From Bradyrhizobium sp. CB1717 (GTDB lineage: Bacteria > Pseudomonadota > Alphaproteobacteria > Rhizobiales > Xanthobacteraceae), in assembly GCF_029714325.1 (NCBI RefSeq), contig NZ_CP121666.1, positions 8,153,001 through 8,217,000 on the forward strand: a stretch of DNA of 64,000 bases. The letters are read 5' to 3'. Of the stretch, positions 16,640-25,576 are shown one piece after another. The position numbers and the translations under genes were made by a program. The notes beneath the pieces are model-generated. The model saw nothing but the letters and a program-made list of their open reading frames with translations, made no database searches and was not told the DNA's origin. Each line of letters starts with the position of its first letter. Position 1 is the first letter of the stretch.

Positions 16640-17278
16640 TCACGATTTGCGGTAGCGGATCAGCGAGAAATGCCCCATCGGGGGCATCGGCCTGCGCTCG
16701 GTGAGCGTGACCCCGCCGTGTTTGGCGGCCCAGTTGACGAGCCGGGCCCACGGGAATTCCGGGCGCCAGCCGAGGCGGCGGGCGATGGGGGCGAAGGCGA
16801 GCTCGGAGAGCTTGCGAAGACCCTTCTCGGCGCCGATGTGGTTGACGAGGATCAGCTCGCCGCCGTGCTTGAGCACGCGCACGAACTCGTCGAGCGTTCC
16901 TTCCGGATCGGGCACGGCGGTGATGACATATTGCGCGACCACCGCGTCGAAGAAATTGTCGGGAAAGGCGAGGTTCTTCGCGTCCATCACCGAGAGCACC
17001 TCGACATTGTCGAGCTTCTCCTCGCGCACGCGCTTGATCGCGCGGCGCAGCATCGGCTCGGAGATGTCGACGCCGCAGATCTTCGTGGTGCGCGCGTAGT
17101 CGGAGAGCGACAGGCCGGTGCCGACGCCGACGTCGAGGATGCGGCCGCCGATACGGTCGGCTTCCGCAATGGTCGACTGCCGTCCGGCGTCGAAGACCTT
17201 GCCGAACACGAGATCATAGACCGGCGCCCAGCGGCCATAGGCCTTCTCGACCCCGGCCCGCGAGATGTCTGCTGCCAT
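16640..17278 (-). CDS. pmtA: Phosphatidylethanolamine N-methyltransferase (PmtA-type)
   Basis: Class I SAM-dependent methyltransferase of 212 residues. The AdoMet-binding loop is RILDVGVGTGLSLSDYA (about residues 46-62), then GVDISEPMLRRA, and FFDAVVAQYVITAVPDPEG. The N-terminus YGRWAPVYDLVFGKVFDAGR and the segment ELILVNHIGAEKG fit bacterial PmtA enzymes, which methylate phosphatidylethanolamine stepwise towards phosphatidylcholine, an important lipid in rhizobia. Membrane-associated but without a transmembrane helix. Bradyrhizobium has several Pmt enzymes of different preference; this one fits the PmtA group by memory. A ubiquinone/menaquinone methyltransferase is the less likely alternative. 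Confidence 0.8.
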   Translation of the reverse strand: MAADISRAGVEKAYGRWAPVYDLVFGKVFDAGRQSTIAEADRIGGRILDVGVGTGLSLSDYARTTKICGVDISEPMLRRAIKRVREEKLDNVEVLSVMDAKNLAFPDNFFDAVVAQYVITAVPDPEGTLDEFVRVLKHGGELILVNHIGAEKGLRKLSELAFAPIARRLGWRPEFPWARLVNWAAKHGGVTLTERRPMPPMGHFSLIRYRKS

Positions 17279-17355
17279 GCCCCCTGCCCTTACGCGAAAC
17301 TCTCAAGAGAAATGATCATTGGTGAGATCGGAGTCAGCCCGAAATTGGTCTAGCG

Positions 17356-17475
17356 CCTCTCCCGCTTGCGGGAGAGGTCGGTACGCAGTGCCGGGTGAGG
17401 GTTCTTGCCGCTCGCGAAATATCGCCGGTGGAGAGACCCACTCCCCAACCCTCCCCCGCAAGCGGGAGAGGGGGT
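17356..17475. repeat. Palindromic repeat pair with CTCTCCCGCTTGCGGGAGAG core
   Basis: Between pmtA and mnmA. The first unit CTCTCCCGCTTGCGGGAGAG is itself a near-perfect hairpin; the second unit CTCCCCCGCAAGCGGGAGAG lies about 90 bp further on, and the whole can fold as a larger inverted repeat. The style is shared with the repeat at 60533-60681. Probably a REP/MITE-like dispersed element; it may also end transcription. Confidence 0.75.
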
Positions 17476-17517
17476 GCACTGCCTTCGCGGTAGCAGGCGG
17501 GGCCGATCTCGGCAAGT

Positions 17518-18699
17518 TCAGCCGCGCACGGCTTCCGCGAGCGGGCGTGACGTGTGGCCTGCGACCTTCGCCGCGGCGCTCTGAATAAAACCGCCGCCGA
17601 GCACGCGGGCCTGGCCCGAGGGCGCATCGTAGAACACGCAGGCCTGGCCGGGCGAGACGCCCTCTTCGCCGGCGACGAGCTCGACCTCGTAATGGCCATT
17701 GCCGCCGCGCAGCCAGGCCGGCTGCGGCGAGCGGGTCGAGCGCACGCGCACGAACATCTCCAGGCCATTGCCGATCGCGCGGTCGATGTCGCCGCCGCCG
17801 ATCCAGTTGACGTCGCGCAAGCTGATGCTGTGCATCTTCAACGCATCGCGCGGGCCGACGACGACGCGGCGATTGGCGGCGTCGAGCCGCACCACGAACA
17901 GCGGCGAGCCGGAGGCGATGCCGAGGCCGCGGCGCTGGCCGACGGTGAAATTGGCGATGCCGTGATGCTGGCCGAGCACGCGACCGTCGAGATCGACGAT
18001 GTCGCCGGGGTCCATCGCGTTCGGCCGCAGGCGGGTGATGATGTCGGTGTAGCGGCCGGTCGGCACGAAGCAGATGTCCTGGCTGTCGTGCTTGTCGGCG
18101 ACGGACAGGCCAAAGCGTCGCGCGAGCTCGCGCGTCTCGGGCTTGGTCATGTCGCCGAGCGGGAAGCGCAGGAAGTCGAGCTGCTCTTGCGTGGTCGCGA
18201 ACAGGAAATAGCTCTGGTCGCGGTCGGCATCGGCCGCGCAGACCAGAGCGCGCGAGCCGTCGTCGCGCCGGCGCGAGGCGACGTAATGGCCGGTGGCGAG
18301 GGCCTGCGCCCCCAACTCGCGCGCGGTCTTGAGGAGATCGCGGAACTTGACGCTGCGGTTGCACTCGATGCACGGCACCGGCGTTTCGCCAAGAGCATAG
18401 GAGTCGGCGAAATTGTCGATGACCGACTCGCGAAAACGGTCCTCGTAGTCGAGCACGTAATGGGGAATGCCGAGCTTGGCCGCGACGTCGCGGGCGTCGT
18501 GGATGTCCTGGCCGGCGCAGCAGGCGCCCTTGCGGTGGGTGGCCGCGCCGTGGTCGTAGAGCTGGAGCGTGATGCCGACGACGTCGTAGCCTTCAGCCTT
18601 CAACAGCGCAGCCGTGGTCGAGGAATCGACACCGCCCGACATGGCGACGACGACCCTGGTGTCCTCAGGACGACCTTCGAGATCCAGACTGTTGAGCAT
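17518..18699 (-). CDS. mnmA: tRNA-specific 2-thiouridylase MnmA
   Basis: Enzyme that thiolates U34 of tRNA-Lys, -Glu and -Gln. The PP-loop is [18 protein letters not shown] (residues 16-33); catalytic cysteine regions are [15 protein letters not shown] and [24 protein letters not shown] is the conserved central motif, and [10 protein letters not shown] marks the C-terminal beta-barrel. Length 393 is normal. It reads ATG 18699 on the minus strand and is preceded by a 345-bp gap shared with the divergent fliK. Housekeeping gene. Confidence 0.96.
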   Translation of the reverse strand: MLNSLDLEGRPEDTRVVVAMSGGVDSSTTAALLKAEGYDVVGITLQLYDHGAATHRKGACCAGQDIHDARDVAAKLGIPHYVLDYEDRFRESVIDNFADSYALGETPVPCIECNRSVKFRDLLKTARELGAQALATGHYVASRRRDDGSRALVCAADADRDQSYFLFATTQEQLDFLRFPLGDMTKPETRELARRFGLSVADKHDSQDICFVPTGRYTDIITRLRPNAMDPGDIVDLDGRVLGQHHGIANFTVGQRRGLGIASGSPLFVVRLDAANRRVVVGPRDALKMHSISLRDVNWIGGGDIDRAIGNGLEMFVRVRSTRSPQPAWLRGGNGHYEVELVAGEEGVSPGQACVFYDAPSGQARVLGGGFIQSAAAKVAGHTSRPLAEAVRG

Positions 18700-18993
18700 G
18701 GGTTCTTAAGCTGTGACGGCGGCGTTCGGCGATCCGCAATTTGCCTTTGACCGGGGCATGAACGGTCCCGGGGAACTTCGGTTCCCGCGGGGGCGCGACT
18801 TGCCCGGTCGAAAGCGGCTGAGAGCTGCCTCTTTAATATAGGCCGCATTCCGGTGAAGCAATCACGCCGGCCTCAAGCTTAGGGCAATTCTTGCCGGGGC
18901 GGCAGAAATGGCGGGGCTTTTGCGCTCCTCGCAGCGCAGGCACCAATCTGACAATATATTGATTTCATTACATTAAATCTGCATTCAGGAGGC

Positions 18994-19009
18994 TGGCCCG
19001 CTCCTTGCT
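18994..19009 (+). promoter_or_regulatory. Sigma-54-type promoter upstream of fliK
   Basis: TGGCCCGCTCCTTGCT matches the sigma-54 pattern TGGC-N-N-...-TTGC with the required GG-N10-GC spacing. It lies 36 bp before the GTG start of fliK in the 345-bp gap between mnmA and fliK. FlbD, the sigma-54 activator that controls late flagellar genes in Caulobacter and relatives, is encoded at 25967-27349, so the promoter and its likely activator are in the same window. The rest of the gap shows no gene. Confidence 0.65.
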
Positions 19010-19044
19010 ACCCTCAAGCCGAAGATGTTTCCGAGAGGTCGCCT

Positions 19045-20676
19045 GTGGTCGGTGTTTCGTCAGATATAGCTGCCAGCGTCCAGGTTTCGAGCGCGCAACA
19101 GAAGCCTGCGCGCTCGCAAGGGCACAACGACACGTCCCCGAGCGACTCCTTTGGCTCGCTGGTCGACAGCAACACCCAGGCGATCAGCAACAACGCGCCG
19201 GCCCAGGACACCGCGCCGCGCCGGACCGATTCCACCTCGTCGTCCTCCGCCTCCGACCGCAGCTCGCGCGACACCGCCTCCACAGACGCCTCCGCGCAGA
19301 GCAAGGCCAGCGACGACACCGATTCGTCCGCGCCCGCGAAGAGCGAGGCCACGGACGATCAGGTCAAGGATCCCGCCAAGACGGGCAAGACCAAGGACAA
19401 GCTAGAGGCCTCCGACGCCAAATCGGCCGACAAGTCCGAGGAGACCAAGGGCGACAAGGCGGATGCCACCGACGCGCTCGCAGCCGCAGGCGCGGCGGCC
19501 GCCGCGCAAGTCGACGCGACGCAAGTTGCTGCGCCAGATCCCAATGCGATCGTGGTGGCGGCACCCGCGCCTGTCGTGCCGGTCGATCCGAATGCGGCCG
19601 CAAGCCAGGCCAGCGATGCCGCCGCCTCGCCGCTGACGATCGCCGCCGCCGGCATCGCCGCCAGCGCCTCCACCGCGGCGCAGATCGCCGGCACCAAGAC
19701 CGACACCGCGACGCCCGGCGACAAGAGCGCCAAGACCGCCGGCGCGAAAGTCGATGCCGACACTTCGGCGACGCTGGCCGGCGCCGCCACCGGCGCGACT
19801 GACGGCACCGAGGGCACCGCGACGGAGGCCAAGACCAATGGCGGGCTGATCGCCGCGGTGGACCAGGGCACGCCAAAGACCTCGTTCAAGGCTGCCGCGA
19901 CCGCCGCCGGCGCAAGCGACGTCTCCAATATCGGCCAGGACGCGGGCAAGGCGAACGCCGCGCTCACGCCGGCGAGTGCGACAGCCGCCAACGCCGCGCA
20001 TGCACAGGCCGCCAAGCCGCAGGCCGATGGCGGCGCAACCGAGACGAAGGCCGACCTGAAGGCCGGCTCGATCGACGCGGCGCCCGCGGCGACGAACACG
20101 CACGCGCATGCGGGCGCTCAGGCTGTCGCGGCGCAGGTCGACACGAGCGCGCAGGCCGCCTCCGCGGTGCAGGCCCCGCTGACCACGACGACCTCGGCCG
20201 CGACCGCCTCGACCGCAACGTTGACCGCGACCGCGGCGACCTCCGCGGCGGTGCCGATCAACGCCGTCCCGATCGAGATCGCGGCGGCCGCGCGTGCCGG
20301 AAAAACGCGCTTCGACATCAGCCTCGATCCGGTCGACTTGGGCCGTATCGACGTCCGCATCAATGTCGACCGCAACGGCCAGGTCACCTCGCATCTCACC
20401 GTCGAGAAGCCGGAGACCTTGCAGATGCTGCGGCAGGACGCGCCGCAATTGCAGCGCGCGCTCGACGATGCCGGCTTCAAGACCAGCAGCAACGGGCTCT
20501 CCTTCAGCCTGCGCGACCAGAATTCGTCGGGCCAGCAGTCCGGCCAGAACAACGACAATAGCGGCAATGCCCGCCGGCTGATCATCAGCGAGGACGACAG
20601 CGTTCCCGCAGCGCCCGTGGGGCGCGGCTACGGCCGCATGCTCGGATCGAGCAGCGGCGTCGACATCAGAGTGTGA
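19045..20676 (+). CDS. fliK: Flagellar hook-length control protein FliK
   Basis: Secreted ruler protein that sets hook length and switches export specificity. The first 400 residues are an Ala/Asp/Thr-rich, low-complexity region as usual for FliK. The conserved C-terminal domain follows: FDISLDPVDLGRIDVRINVD, then VEKPETLQMLRQDAPQLQRA and LDDAGFKTSSNGLSFSLRDQ. Length 543 is within range. I take GTG 19045 (MVGVSSDIAAS), with GAGAGG about ten bases before it; no in-frame ATG fits better. It is followed after 13 bp by flgD, with which it likely forms an operon under the sigma-54-type promoter at 18994. Confidence 0.9.
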   Translation: MVGVSSDIAASVQVSSAQQKPARSQGHNDTSPSDSFGSLVDSNTQAISNNAPAQDTAPRRTDSTSSSSASDRSSRDTASTDASAQSKASDDTDSSAPAKSEATDDQVKDPAKTGKTKDKLEASDAKSADKSEETKGDKADATDALAAAGAAAAAQVDATQVAAPDPNAIVVAAPAPVVPVDPNAAASQASDAAASPLTIAAAGIAASASTAAQIAGTKTDTATPGDKSAKTAGAKVDADTSATLAGAATGATDGTEGTATEAKTNGGLIAAVDQGTPKTSFKAAATAAGASDVSNIGQDAGKANAALTPASATAANAAHAQAAKPQADGGATETKADLKAGSIDAAPAATNTHAHAGAQAVAAQVDTSAQAASAVQAPLTTTTSAATASTATLTATAATSAAVPINAVPIEIAAAARAGKTRFDISLDPVDLGRIDVRINVDRNGQVTSHLTVEKPETLQMLRQDAPQLQRALDDAGFKTSSNGLSFSLRDQNSSGQQSGQNNDNSGNARRLIISEDDSVPAAPVGRGYGRMLGSSSGVDIRV

Positions 20677-20689
20677 GGAGTATTCGCCA

Positions 20690-21394
20690 ATGACCACCAC
20701 GAATGCCGCCACCGCGCCCGCCGTCGTCTCCGGCACGACCGACATCCCGAAATCGTCCTCGAACTCGAGCCTGAGCTCGAGCACGGGCTCGACGCTCGCC
20801 GGCAACTTCCAGACCTTCCTGACGCTGCTGACGACGCAGCTGCAGAACCAGAACCCGCTCGATCCGCTCGACACCAACCAGTTCACGCAGCAGCTGGTGC
20901 AGTTCGCCGGCGTCGAGCAGCAGCTCAAGACCAACGATTCGCTGGCCCAGCTCGTCACCCTGCAGCAGACCACGCAGGCCACCCAGGCGCTGGGCTTCGT
21001 CGGCAAGACCGCGCTGGTCGACGGCTCGACCGCGACCATGAAGAACTCGTCGGCGACCTGGCATCTCAACGTGCCGTCCGATTCCACCGTCGACATCACC
21101 GTCGCCAATGCCAGCGGCCAGACCGTGTTCACCGGCAAATACACCGCCTCCGCCGGCACCGACATTCCCTTCACCTGGAACGGCATGGGCAATGACGGCA
21201 CGCAATGGCCCGACGGCAAGTACACGATCTCGGCCACCGGCAAGGACGTCGCGAACAACAATGTCGGCATCGCCGCGCAGGTGCAGGGCACGGTGTCGTC
21301 GGTCGACCTGACGCAGTCGCCGCCGCTGCTCACCATCGACGGCGCCAGCTACACGCTGAGCCAGGTGAAGAGCATTATTGCGACGAGCAATTGA
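20690..21394 (+). CDS. flgD: Flagellar hook assembly scaffold FlgD
   Basis: Hook-cap protein needed to polymerise FlgE. The N-terminal signature is FQTFLTLLTTQLQNQNPLDP and then TNQFTQQLVQFAGVEQQLKT, which define the FlgD export and cap region; the rest holds the FlgD Ig-like and tudor-like domains, with WNGMGNDGTQWPDGKYT typical of the former. Length 234 is normal. A GAGGAG ribosome site precedes ATG 20690, and the gap from fliK is 13 bp, so the two are co-transcribed. A large palindromic repeat follows the gene. Confidence 0.95.
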   Translation: MTTTNAATAPAVVSGTTDIPKSSSNSSLSSSTGSTLAGNFQTFLTLLTTQLQNQNPLDPLDTNQFTQQLVQFAGVEQQLKTNDSLAQLVTLQQTTQATQALGFVGKTALVDGSTATMKNSSATWHLNVPSDSTVDITVANASGQTVFTGKYTASAGTDIPFTWNGMGNDGTQWPDGKYTISATGKDVANNNVGIAAQVQGTVSSVDLTQSPPLLTIDGASYTLSQVKSIIATSN

Positions 21395-21421
21395 GGGTAC
21401 GGCCGTTAGCACATTCTCGGT

Positions 21422-21545
21422 GTCGTCCTGGCGAAAGCCAGGACCCATAGCCACCGAAAGTCGTTTTTAACGCGAGGACGTGACCCCGAGTCTTCGCAGC
21501 AACTACTCCCTGGGGTAATGGGTCCTGGCTTTCGCCAGGACGACG
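21422..21545. repeat. Long inverted repeat after flgD
   Basis: Arms GTCGTCCTGGCGAAAGCCAG and CTGGCTTTCGCCAGGACGAC are exact reverse complements, extended by GACCCA/TGGGTC, with about 70 bp between. Each arm also folds on itself (CTGGCGAAAGCCAG). This is a dispersed palindromic element of the REP/MITE kind and could stop transcription leaving flgD. The remaining bases to sciP (to 21769) hold no gene. Confidence 0.8.
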
Positions 21546-21769
21546 GTTGAGGGGTCCCGCGACGTCCCGCGCAGCCCCAGTTTGTTAGTAAAGTATTTAT
21601 CTTCTGCCCGCCTGGCCGGCCCGAACCATGCTGTTTCGCCCGCCAGGCCGGCCGCGTTCCCGCAAGTTTCAACGAGAATTGTATTGAAGCCTTAGGCTTA
21701 GCGGATTTTTAAGCCGCGGGGGTTACGGTTACTGCGTGAGTTCAGTGGTTGAGAGTTTGTGAGTACGCC

Positions 21770-22045
21770 ATGACAGAACCCCATCGCCCGAGGGTAAAAT
21801 ACGTCATCGGGCCGGACGGCAGTCCGCTGACGATCGCAGATCTGCCCGCACCCGGCACCAAACGCTGGGTCATCCGCCGCAAGGCCGAGGTCGTCGCCGC
21901 TGTGCGTGGCGGACTTCTCTCCCTCGAGGAGGCCTGCAGCCGTTACACCCTGACGGTCGACGAATTCCTCTCCTGGCAGTTTTCCATCGACCAGCACGGT
22001 CTGGCGGGTCTTCGCACCACCCGCATCCAGCAATATCGCCAGTAA
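21770..22045 (+). CDS. sciP: CtrA inhibitor SciP (DUF1153)
   Basis: Small helix-turn-helix protein of 91 residues. The signature runs KYVIGPDGSPLTIADLPAP, then TKRWVIRRKAEVVAAVRGG, LSLEEACSRYTLTVDEFLSW and GLAGLRTTRIQQYRQ. In Caulobacter SciP binds CtrA and blocks activation of CtrA-dependent genes in G1 cells, many of them flagellar. I start at ATG 21770; a TTG seven codons earlier is in frame but adds nothing family-like. It stands between flgD and fliF, closed by a strong terminator, so it is its own transcription unit. Position in the flagellar cluster agrees with its role. Confidence 0.92.
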   Translation: MTEPHRPRVKYVIGPDGSPLTIADLPAPGTKRWVIRRKAEVVAAVRGGLLSLEEACSRYTLTVDEFLSWQFSIDQHGLAGLRTTRIQQYRQ

Positions 22046-22075
22046 GCGATCCGGAAATCTGCGGCTTTTGACGAA

Positions 22076-22108
22076 AATCGGCCTCGCCCAGCGAGGCCGA
22101 TTTTTTTC
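22076..22108 (+). terminator. Rho-independent terminator after sciP
   Basis: AATCGGCCTCG-CCCA-GCGAGGCCGATT forms a hairpin with about eleven pairs, directly followed by a run of T. It begins 30 bp after the sciP stop and separates sciP from fliF. Confidence 0.88.
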
Positions 22109-22142
22109 ATGTTTGCTTTTGGGGCGACTTTTGTCCGACCTC

Positions 22143-22160
22143 TTAACCTTCGTTAACCAT
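22143..22160 (+). promoter_or_regulatory. CtrA-like motif upstream of fliF
   Basis: TTAACCTTCGTTAACCAT holds two TTAACC half-sites. The CtrA consensus is TTAA-N7-TTAAC; here the spacer is six bases, one short, but the second half matches the TTAACCAT half-site form. It lies about 75 bp before the likely fliF start, directly behind the gene for the CtrA inhibitor SciP. Candidate only. Confidence 0.4.
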
Positions 22161-22233
22161 ATCGAAACCATCCCCTAGGCAATAATTGCCCAGTCGGCCG
22201 CTCGGTAGCGGGTCGAAGCTTCGGGGCGGTTGC

Positions 22234-23844
22234 TTGCAAGGTCTTGCGGACTTCTTAAAAAGTATCGGTGCCGCCCGGTTCGGGGCGATGATCGCGGTCA
22301 CCGCCGCGCTCATCGGCTTCTTCGCGTTCGTCATCATGCGGGTCACGACGCCGCAGATGACGACGCTGTTCACGGACCTCAGCGTCGAAGATTCCTCCAG
22401 TATTATCAAGGACCTGGAACGCCAGGGCATCCAGTTCGAGATCCGCAATGAGGGCTCCATCATCATGGTGCCCAAGGACAAGGTCACGCGTCTGCGGATG
22501 AAGCTCGCCGAGGGCGGCCTGCCCAAGGGCGGCGGCGTCGGCTACGAGGTGTTCGACAAGTCGGACGCGCTCGGCACGACCTCCTTCGTCCAGAACATCA
22601 ATCATCTGCGCGCGCTGGAAGGCGAGCTCGCCCGCACCATCCGCGCCATCGACCGCATCCAGGCCGCCCGCGTCCACCTCGTGCTGCCGGAGCGGCCGCT
22701 GTTCGCCCGCGAGGCGCCGGAGCCGTCGGCTTCGATCGTGGTCCGGGTCCGCGGCTCGCTCGAAGCCCAGCAGATCCGCGCCATCCGCCACCTCGTCGCC
22801 TCCGCCGTCAACGGCCTGAAGCCGCAGCGCGTCTCGATCGTCGACGAGGCCGGCCAGCTGCTCGCCGACGGCGCCCAGACCGATCCGGAGCAGGCGCTCG
22901 GCGACGAACGCCGCACCGCCTTCGAGAAGCGGATGCGCAAGCAGGTCGAGGACATCGTCTCCTCGGTGGTCGGTTCGGGTCGCGCCCGCGTCCAGCTCTC
23001 CGCCGATTTCGACTTCAACAAGATCACCCAGACCTCGGACAAGTTCGACCCCGAGGGCCGCGTGCTGCGCTCGAGCCAGACTCGCGAAGAAAGCAGCATG
23101 ACCGCCGACAACAACGGCCAGGTCACCGTCAACAACGAGCTGCCCGGCAACCAGCAGAACAACGGCGTCGCGGCCAAGGACCAGAGCAAGAAGACCGAGG
23201 AGACCAACAATTACGAGATCTCCCGCACCACCAAGACCGAGGTGACCGAGGCCGGCCGGGTCAACCGCATCTCGGTCGCGGTGCTGGTCGACGGCATCTA
23301 CACCAAGAACGACAAGGGCGAGCTCGCCTACACGGACCGCACCAAGGAGCAGCTCGACCGCATCGCCACCCTGGTGCGCTCGGCGATCGGCTTCGACCAG
23401 AAGCGCGGCGACCAGGTCGAGGTCGTCAATTTGCGCTTCGCCGACGCCCCCTCCACCGCCCCGATCGGTGAACCCTCAGGCTTCCTCGGCATGCTGCAGT
23501 TCACCAAGGACGACGTCATGTACTTCTTCGAGCTCGGCGTAATGATGCTGCTCGGCCTCGTCGTGATGTTCATGGTGATCCGCCCGCTGGTCAAGCGCAT
23601 CCTCGCCTCTGACGAAGTTGCCGCCGCCATCTCCGGCGTCCTCGCCGGCCCCTCCGCCTCGGAAGAGGCCGCGCCGGCCGGCCAGCCGCTCCTGCCGAGC
23701 GGCGCCGCGAGCGCGATCGACGTCGCCACCATTCAGGGCCAGGTCCACGCCCAGTCAGTTCATCGCGTCGGCGAGCTCGCCGAGCGCAACCCGAACGAAA
23801 CCGTCGCCATCATTCGCCAGTGGCTGACCGAACCCGCAAAATAA
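22234..23844 (+). CDS. fliF: Flagellar MS-ring protein FliF
   Basis: Membrane protein that forms the MS ring at the base of the flagellum. After a short N-terminus (QGLADFLKSIGAARFGAM) there is a first membrane segment (MIAVTAALIGFFAFVIM), the YscJ/FliF ring-building domains with ITQTSDKFDPEGRVLRSSQT, and a second membrane segment (YFFELGVMMLLGLVVMFMVI) near residue 440, followed by the FliG-binding tail ending WLTEPAK. I choose TTG 22234 because the family starts with QGLADFL; the longer frame from ATG 22186 adds sixteen residues that do not fit. About 536 residues. Heads a fliF-fliG-fliH-fliN-flbD unit. Confidence 0.95.
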   Translation: MQGLADFLKSIGAARFGAMIAVTAALIGFFAFVIMRVTTPQMTTLFTDLSVEDSSSIIKDLERQGIQFEIRNEGSIIMVPKDKVTRLRMKLAEGGLPKGGGVGYEVFDKSDALGTTSFVQNINHLRALEGELARTIRAIDRIQAARVHLVLPERPLFAREAPEPSASIVVRVRGSLEAQQIRAIRHLVASAVNGLKPQRVSIVDEAGQLLADGAQTDPEQALGDERRTAFEKRMRKQVEDIVSSVVGSGRARVQLSADFDFNKITQTSDKFDPEGRVLRSSQTREESSMTADNNGQVTVNNELPGNQQNNGVAAKDQSKKTEETNNYEISRTTKTEVTEAGRVNRISVAVLVDGIYTKNDKGELAYTDRTKEQLDRIATLVRSAIGFDQKRGDQVEVVNLRFADAPSTAPIGEPSGFLGMLQFTKDDVMYFFELGVMMLLGLVVMFMVIRPLVKRILASDEVAAAISGVLAGPSASEEAAPAGQPLLPSGAASAIDVATIQGQVHAQSVHRVGELAERNPNETVAIIRQWLTEPAK

Positions 23845-23861
23845 TCGAGAAGTGAACTGAC

Positions 23862-24950
23862 ATGGCCGGCAATCTGCAGAACGCCAACTCCAACGACATC
23901 ACCAGCGTGATCTCCACGCTCGGCCAGCGTGCCGGCAGCCGCACGGGCAAGGCCGAAACGGTGGCGGGACCGAAGCGCGCCGCGATCCTGATGCTGGCGC
24001 TCGGCGAGCAATATGGCGGCAAGATCTGGTCGCTGCTCGACGACGACGAGGTGCGACAGCTCTCGCTGGAGATGTCGACGCTCGGTACCGTCGAGGTCGA
24101 CACCGTCGAGGACATGCTGCTCGAGTTCGTCTCGCGCATGTCGGCCTCCGGCGCGCTGATGGGCAATTTCGACGCCACCGAGCGGCTGCTCCAGCAATAT
24201 CTGGCGCCCGAGCGCGTCAACGGCATCATGGACGAGATCCGCGGCCCCGCCGGCCGCAACATGTGGGAGAAGCTCTCCAACGTGCAGGAAGAGGTCCTCG
24301 CCAATTATCTGAAGAACGAATATCCGCAGACCATCGCGGTGGTACTGTCGAAGCTGAAGCCGGAGCACGCCGCCCGCGTGCTCGGCATCTTCCCCGAGGA
24401 ACTCGCACTCGACGTCGTCAACCGCATGCTGAAGATGGAGGCGGTCCAGAAGGAGGTGATCGAGAGCGTGGAGAAGACGCTGCGCACCGAGTTCATGTCC
24501 AACCTGTCGCAGACCCGCCGGCGCGACGCCCACGAGGTGATGGCGGAGATCTTCAACAATTTCGACCGCCAGACCGAAACCCGCTTCATCACCTCGCTGG
24601 AAGAGGAGAACCGGGAATCGGCCGAGCGCATCAAGGCACTGATGTTCACCTTCGACGACCTCGTGAAGCTGGATTCCGGCTCGGCCCAGACCTTGATGCG
24701 CAACGTCGACAAGGACAAGCTCGGCGTCGCGCTCAAGAGCGCCAACGAGGACGTCCGCAACTTCTTCTTCGGCAACATGTCCTCGCGCGCGGCCAAGATG
24801 CTCCAGGACGACATGGCGGCAATGGGCCCGGTCCGCCTGCGCGACGTCGACGAGGCCCAGGCGCTGCTGGTCAACCTCGCCAAGGACCTCGCCGCCAAGG
24901 GCGAGATCATGCTGACCAAGAACCGCGCCGACGACGAGCTGGTGTACTGA
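23862..24950 (+). CDS. fliG: Flagellar motor switch protein FliG
   Basis: Rotor protein that binds FliF and transmits torque from the stator. The order is N-terminal FliF-binding domain ([20 protein letters not shown]), middle domain ([20 protein letters not shown] and [20 protein letters not shown]), and C-terminal torque domain ([40 protein letters not shown]). Length 362 is slightly long owing to a polar N-terminal tail (first 35 residues), common in this group. ATG 23862 follows the fliF stop by 17 bp. Its stop overlaps the start of the next gene. Confidence 0.96.
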   Translation: MAGNLQNANSNDITSVISTLGQRAGSRTGKAETVAGPKRAAILMLALGEQYGGKIWSLLDDDEVRQLSLEMSTLGTVEVDTVEDMLLEFVSRMSASGALMGNFDATERLLQQYLAPERVNGIMDEIRGPAGRNMWEKLSNVQEEVLANYLKNEYPQTIAVVLSKLKPEHAARVLGIFPEELALDVVNRMLKMEAVQKEVIESVEKTLRTEFMSNLSQTRRRDAHEVMAEIFNNFDRQTETRFITSLEEENRESAERIKALMFTFDDLVKLDSGSAQTLMRNVDKDKLGVALKSANEDVRNFFFGNMSSRAAKMLQDDMAAMGPVRLRDVDEAQALLVNLAKDLAAKGEIMLTKNRADDELVY

Positions 24951-25573
24951 TGGCCGCTCCGGCAAAATTCCTGTTCGATACCGACTTCGCGGCGCCCGAG
25001 CGGACGATGCGCGAGAAGTCCGCGACCGCCGCCGAGATCGCCCAGAAGATCGCGGAAGCCGAGGCGCGCGCCTATCAGGACGGCTTTGCCGCCGGCCAGC
25101 GCGAGGCCAAGGCCGAGAGCGACCGCCGCGTCGCGCTCGCCATGGAGGAGATCAACATCGCGATCCGGGGCATCGCATCCGGCATCGGCAACATCGAATC
25201 CAAGATGGAGACCGAGGCGGTCGACGTCGCGGTCGCGGTGGCGCGCAAGCTGTGCGCCGACCTCGTCGCCGCCGAGCCGCTCGGCGAGATCGTCGCGCTG
25301 GTCAAGGACTGCTTCTCGCATTTGGTCGCGACGCCGCATCTCGTCGTCCGTATCAACGATTCGCTCTACGACAACGCGCGCGAGAAGATCGAGCGGCTCG
25401 CCAAGCAGAGCGGCTTCGAAGGCCGGCTGGTGATCCTGGCCGAGCCGGAAATTGCCACCGGCGACTGCCGGATCGAATGGGCCGATGGCGGTGTCGTGCT
25501 GGAGCGCGGCGCCATCGCGGCCAAGATCGACGACATGGTCGGACGCTATATCGCGTCCCGGAGGGGGAGCTAA
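24950..25573 (+). CDS. fliH: FliH-type flagellar export stator protein
   Basis: Expected to hold the FliI ATPase at the export gate. The product of 207 residues begins [18 protein letters not shown], has a charged helical region (IAQKIAEAEARAYQDGFAAG, with the A-x-x-x-G type spacing known from FliH) and a C-terminal globular region with LVVRINDSLYD and DCRIEWADGGVVLERG, the latter a well-conserved FliH/YscL feature. ATG 24950 shares its A with the fliG stop, so translation is coupled. A much longer open frame from 24263 is antiparallel noise in fliG. Placement between fliG and fliN supports the call. Confidence 0.87.
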   Translation: MAAPAKFLFDTDFAAPERTMREKSATAAEIAQKIAEAEARAYQDGFAAGQREAKAESDRRVALAMEEINIAIRGIASGIGNIESKMETEAVDVAVAVARKLCADLVAAEPLGEIVALVKDCFSHLVATPHLVVRINDSLYDNAREKIERLAKQSGFEGRLVILAEPEIATGDCRIEWADGGVVLERGAIAAKIDDMVGRYIASRRGS

Positions 25574-25576
25574 GCC

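Noticed and set aside
19402..21336. Long minus-strand frame (644 codons) over fliK and flgD
   Set aside because: Composition shadow of GC-rich coding DNA; fliK and flgD are clearly real on the plus strand.
22180..22200. GGCAATAATTGCC near-palindrome before fliF as a sigma-54 promoter
   Set aside because: The GG to GC spacing is eight, not ten, so it does not meet the sigma-54 rule.
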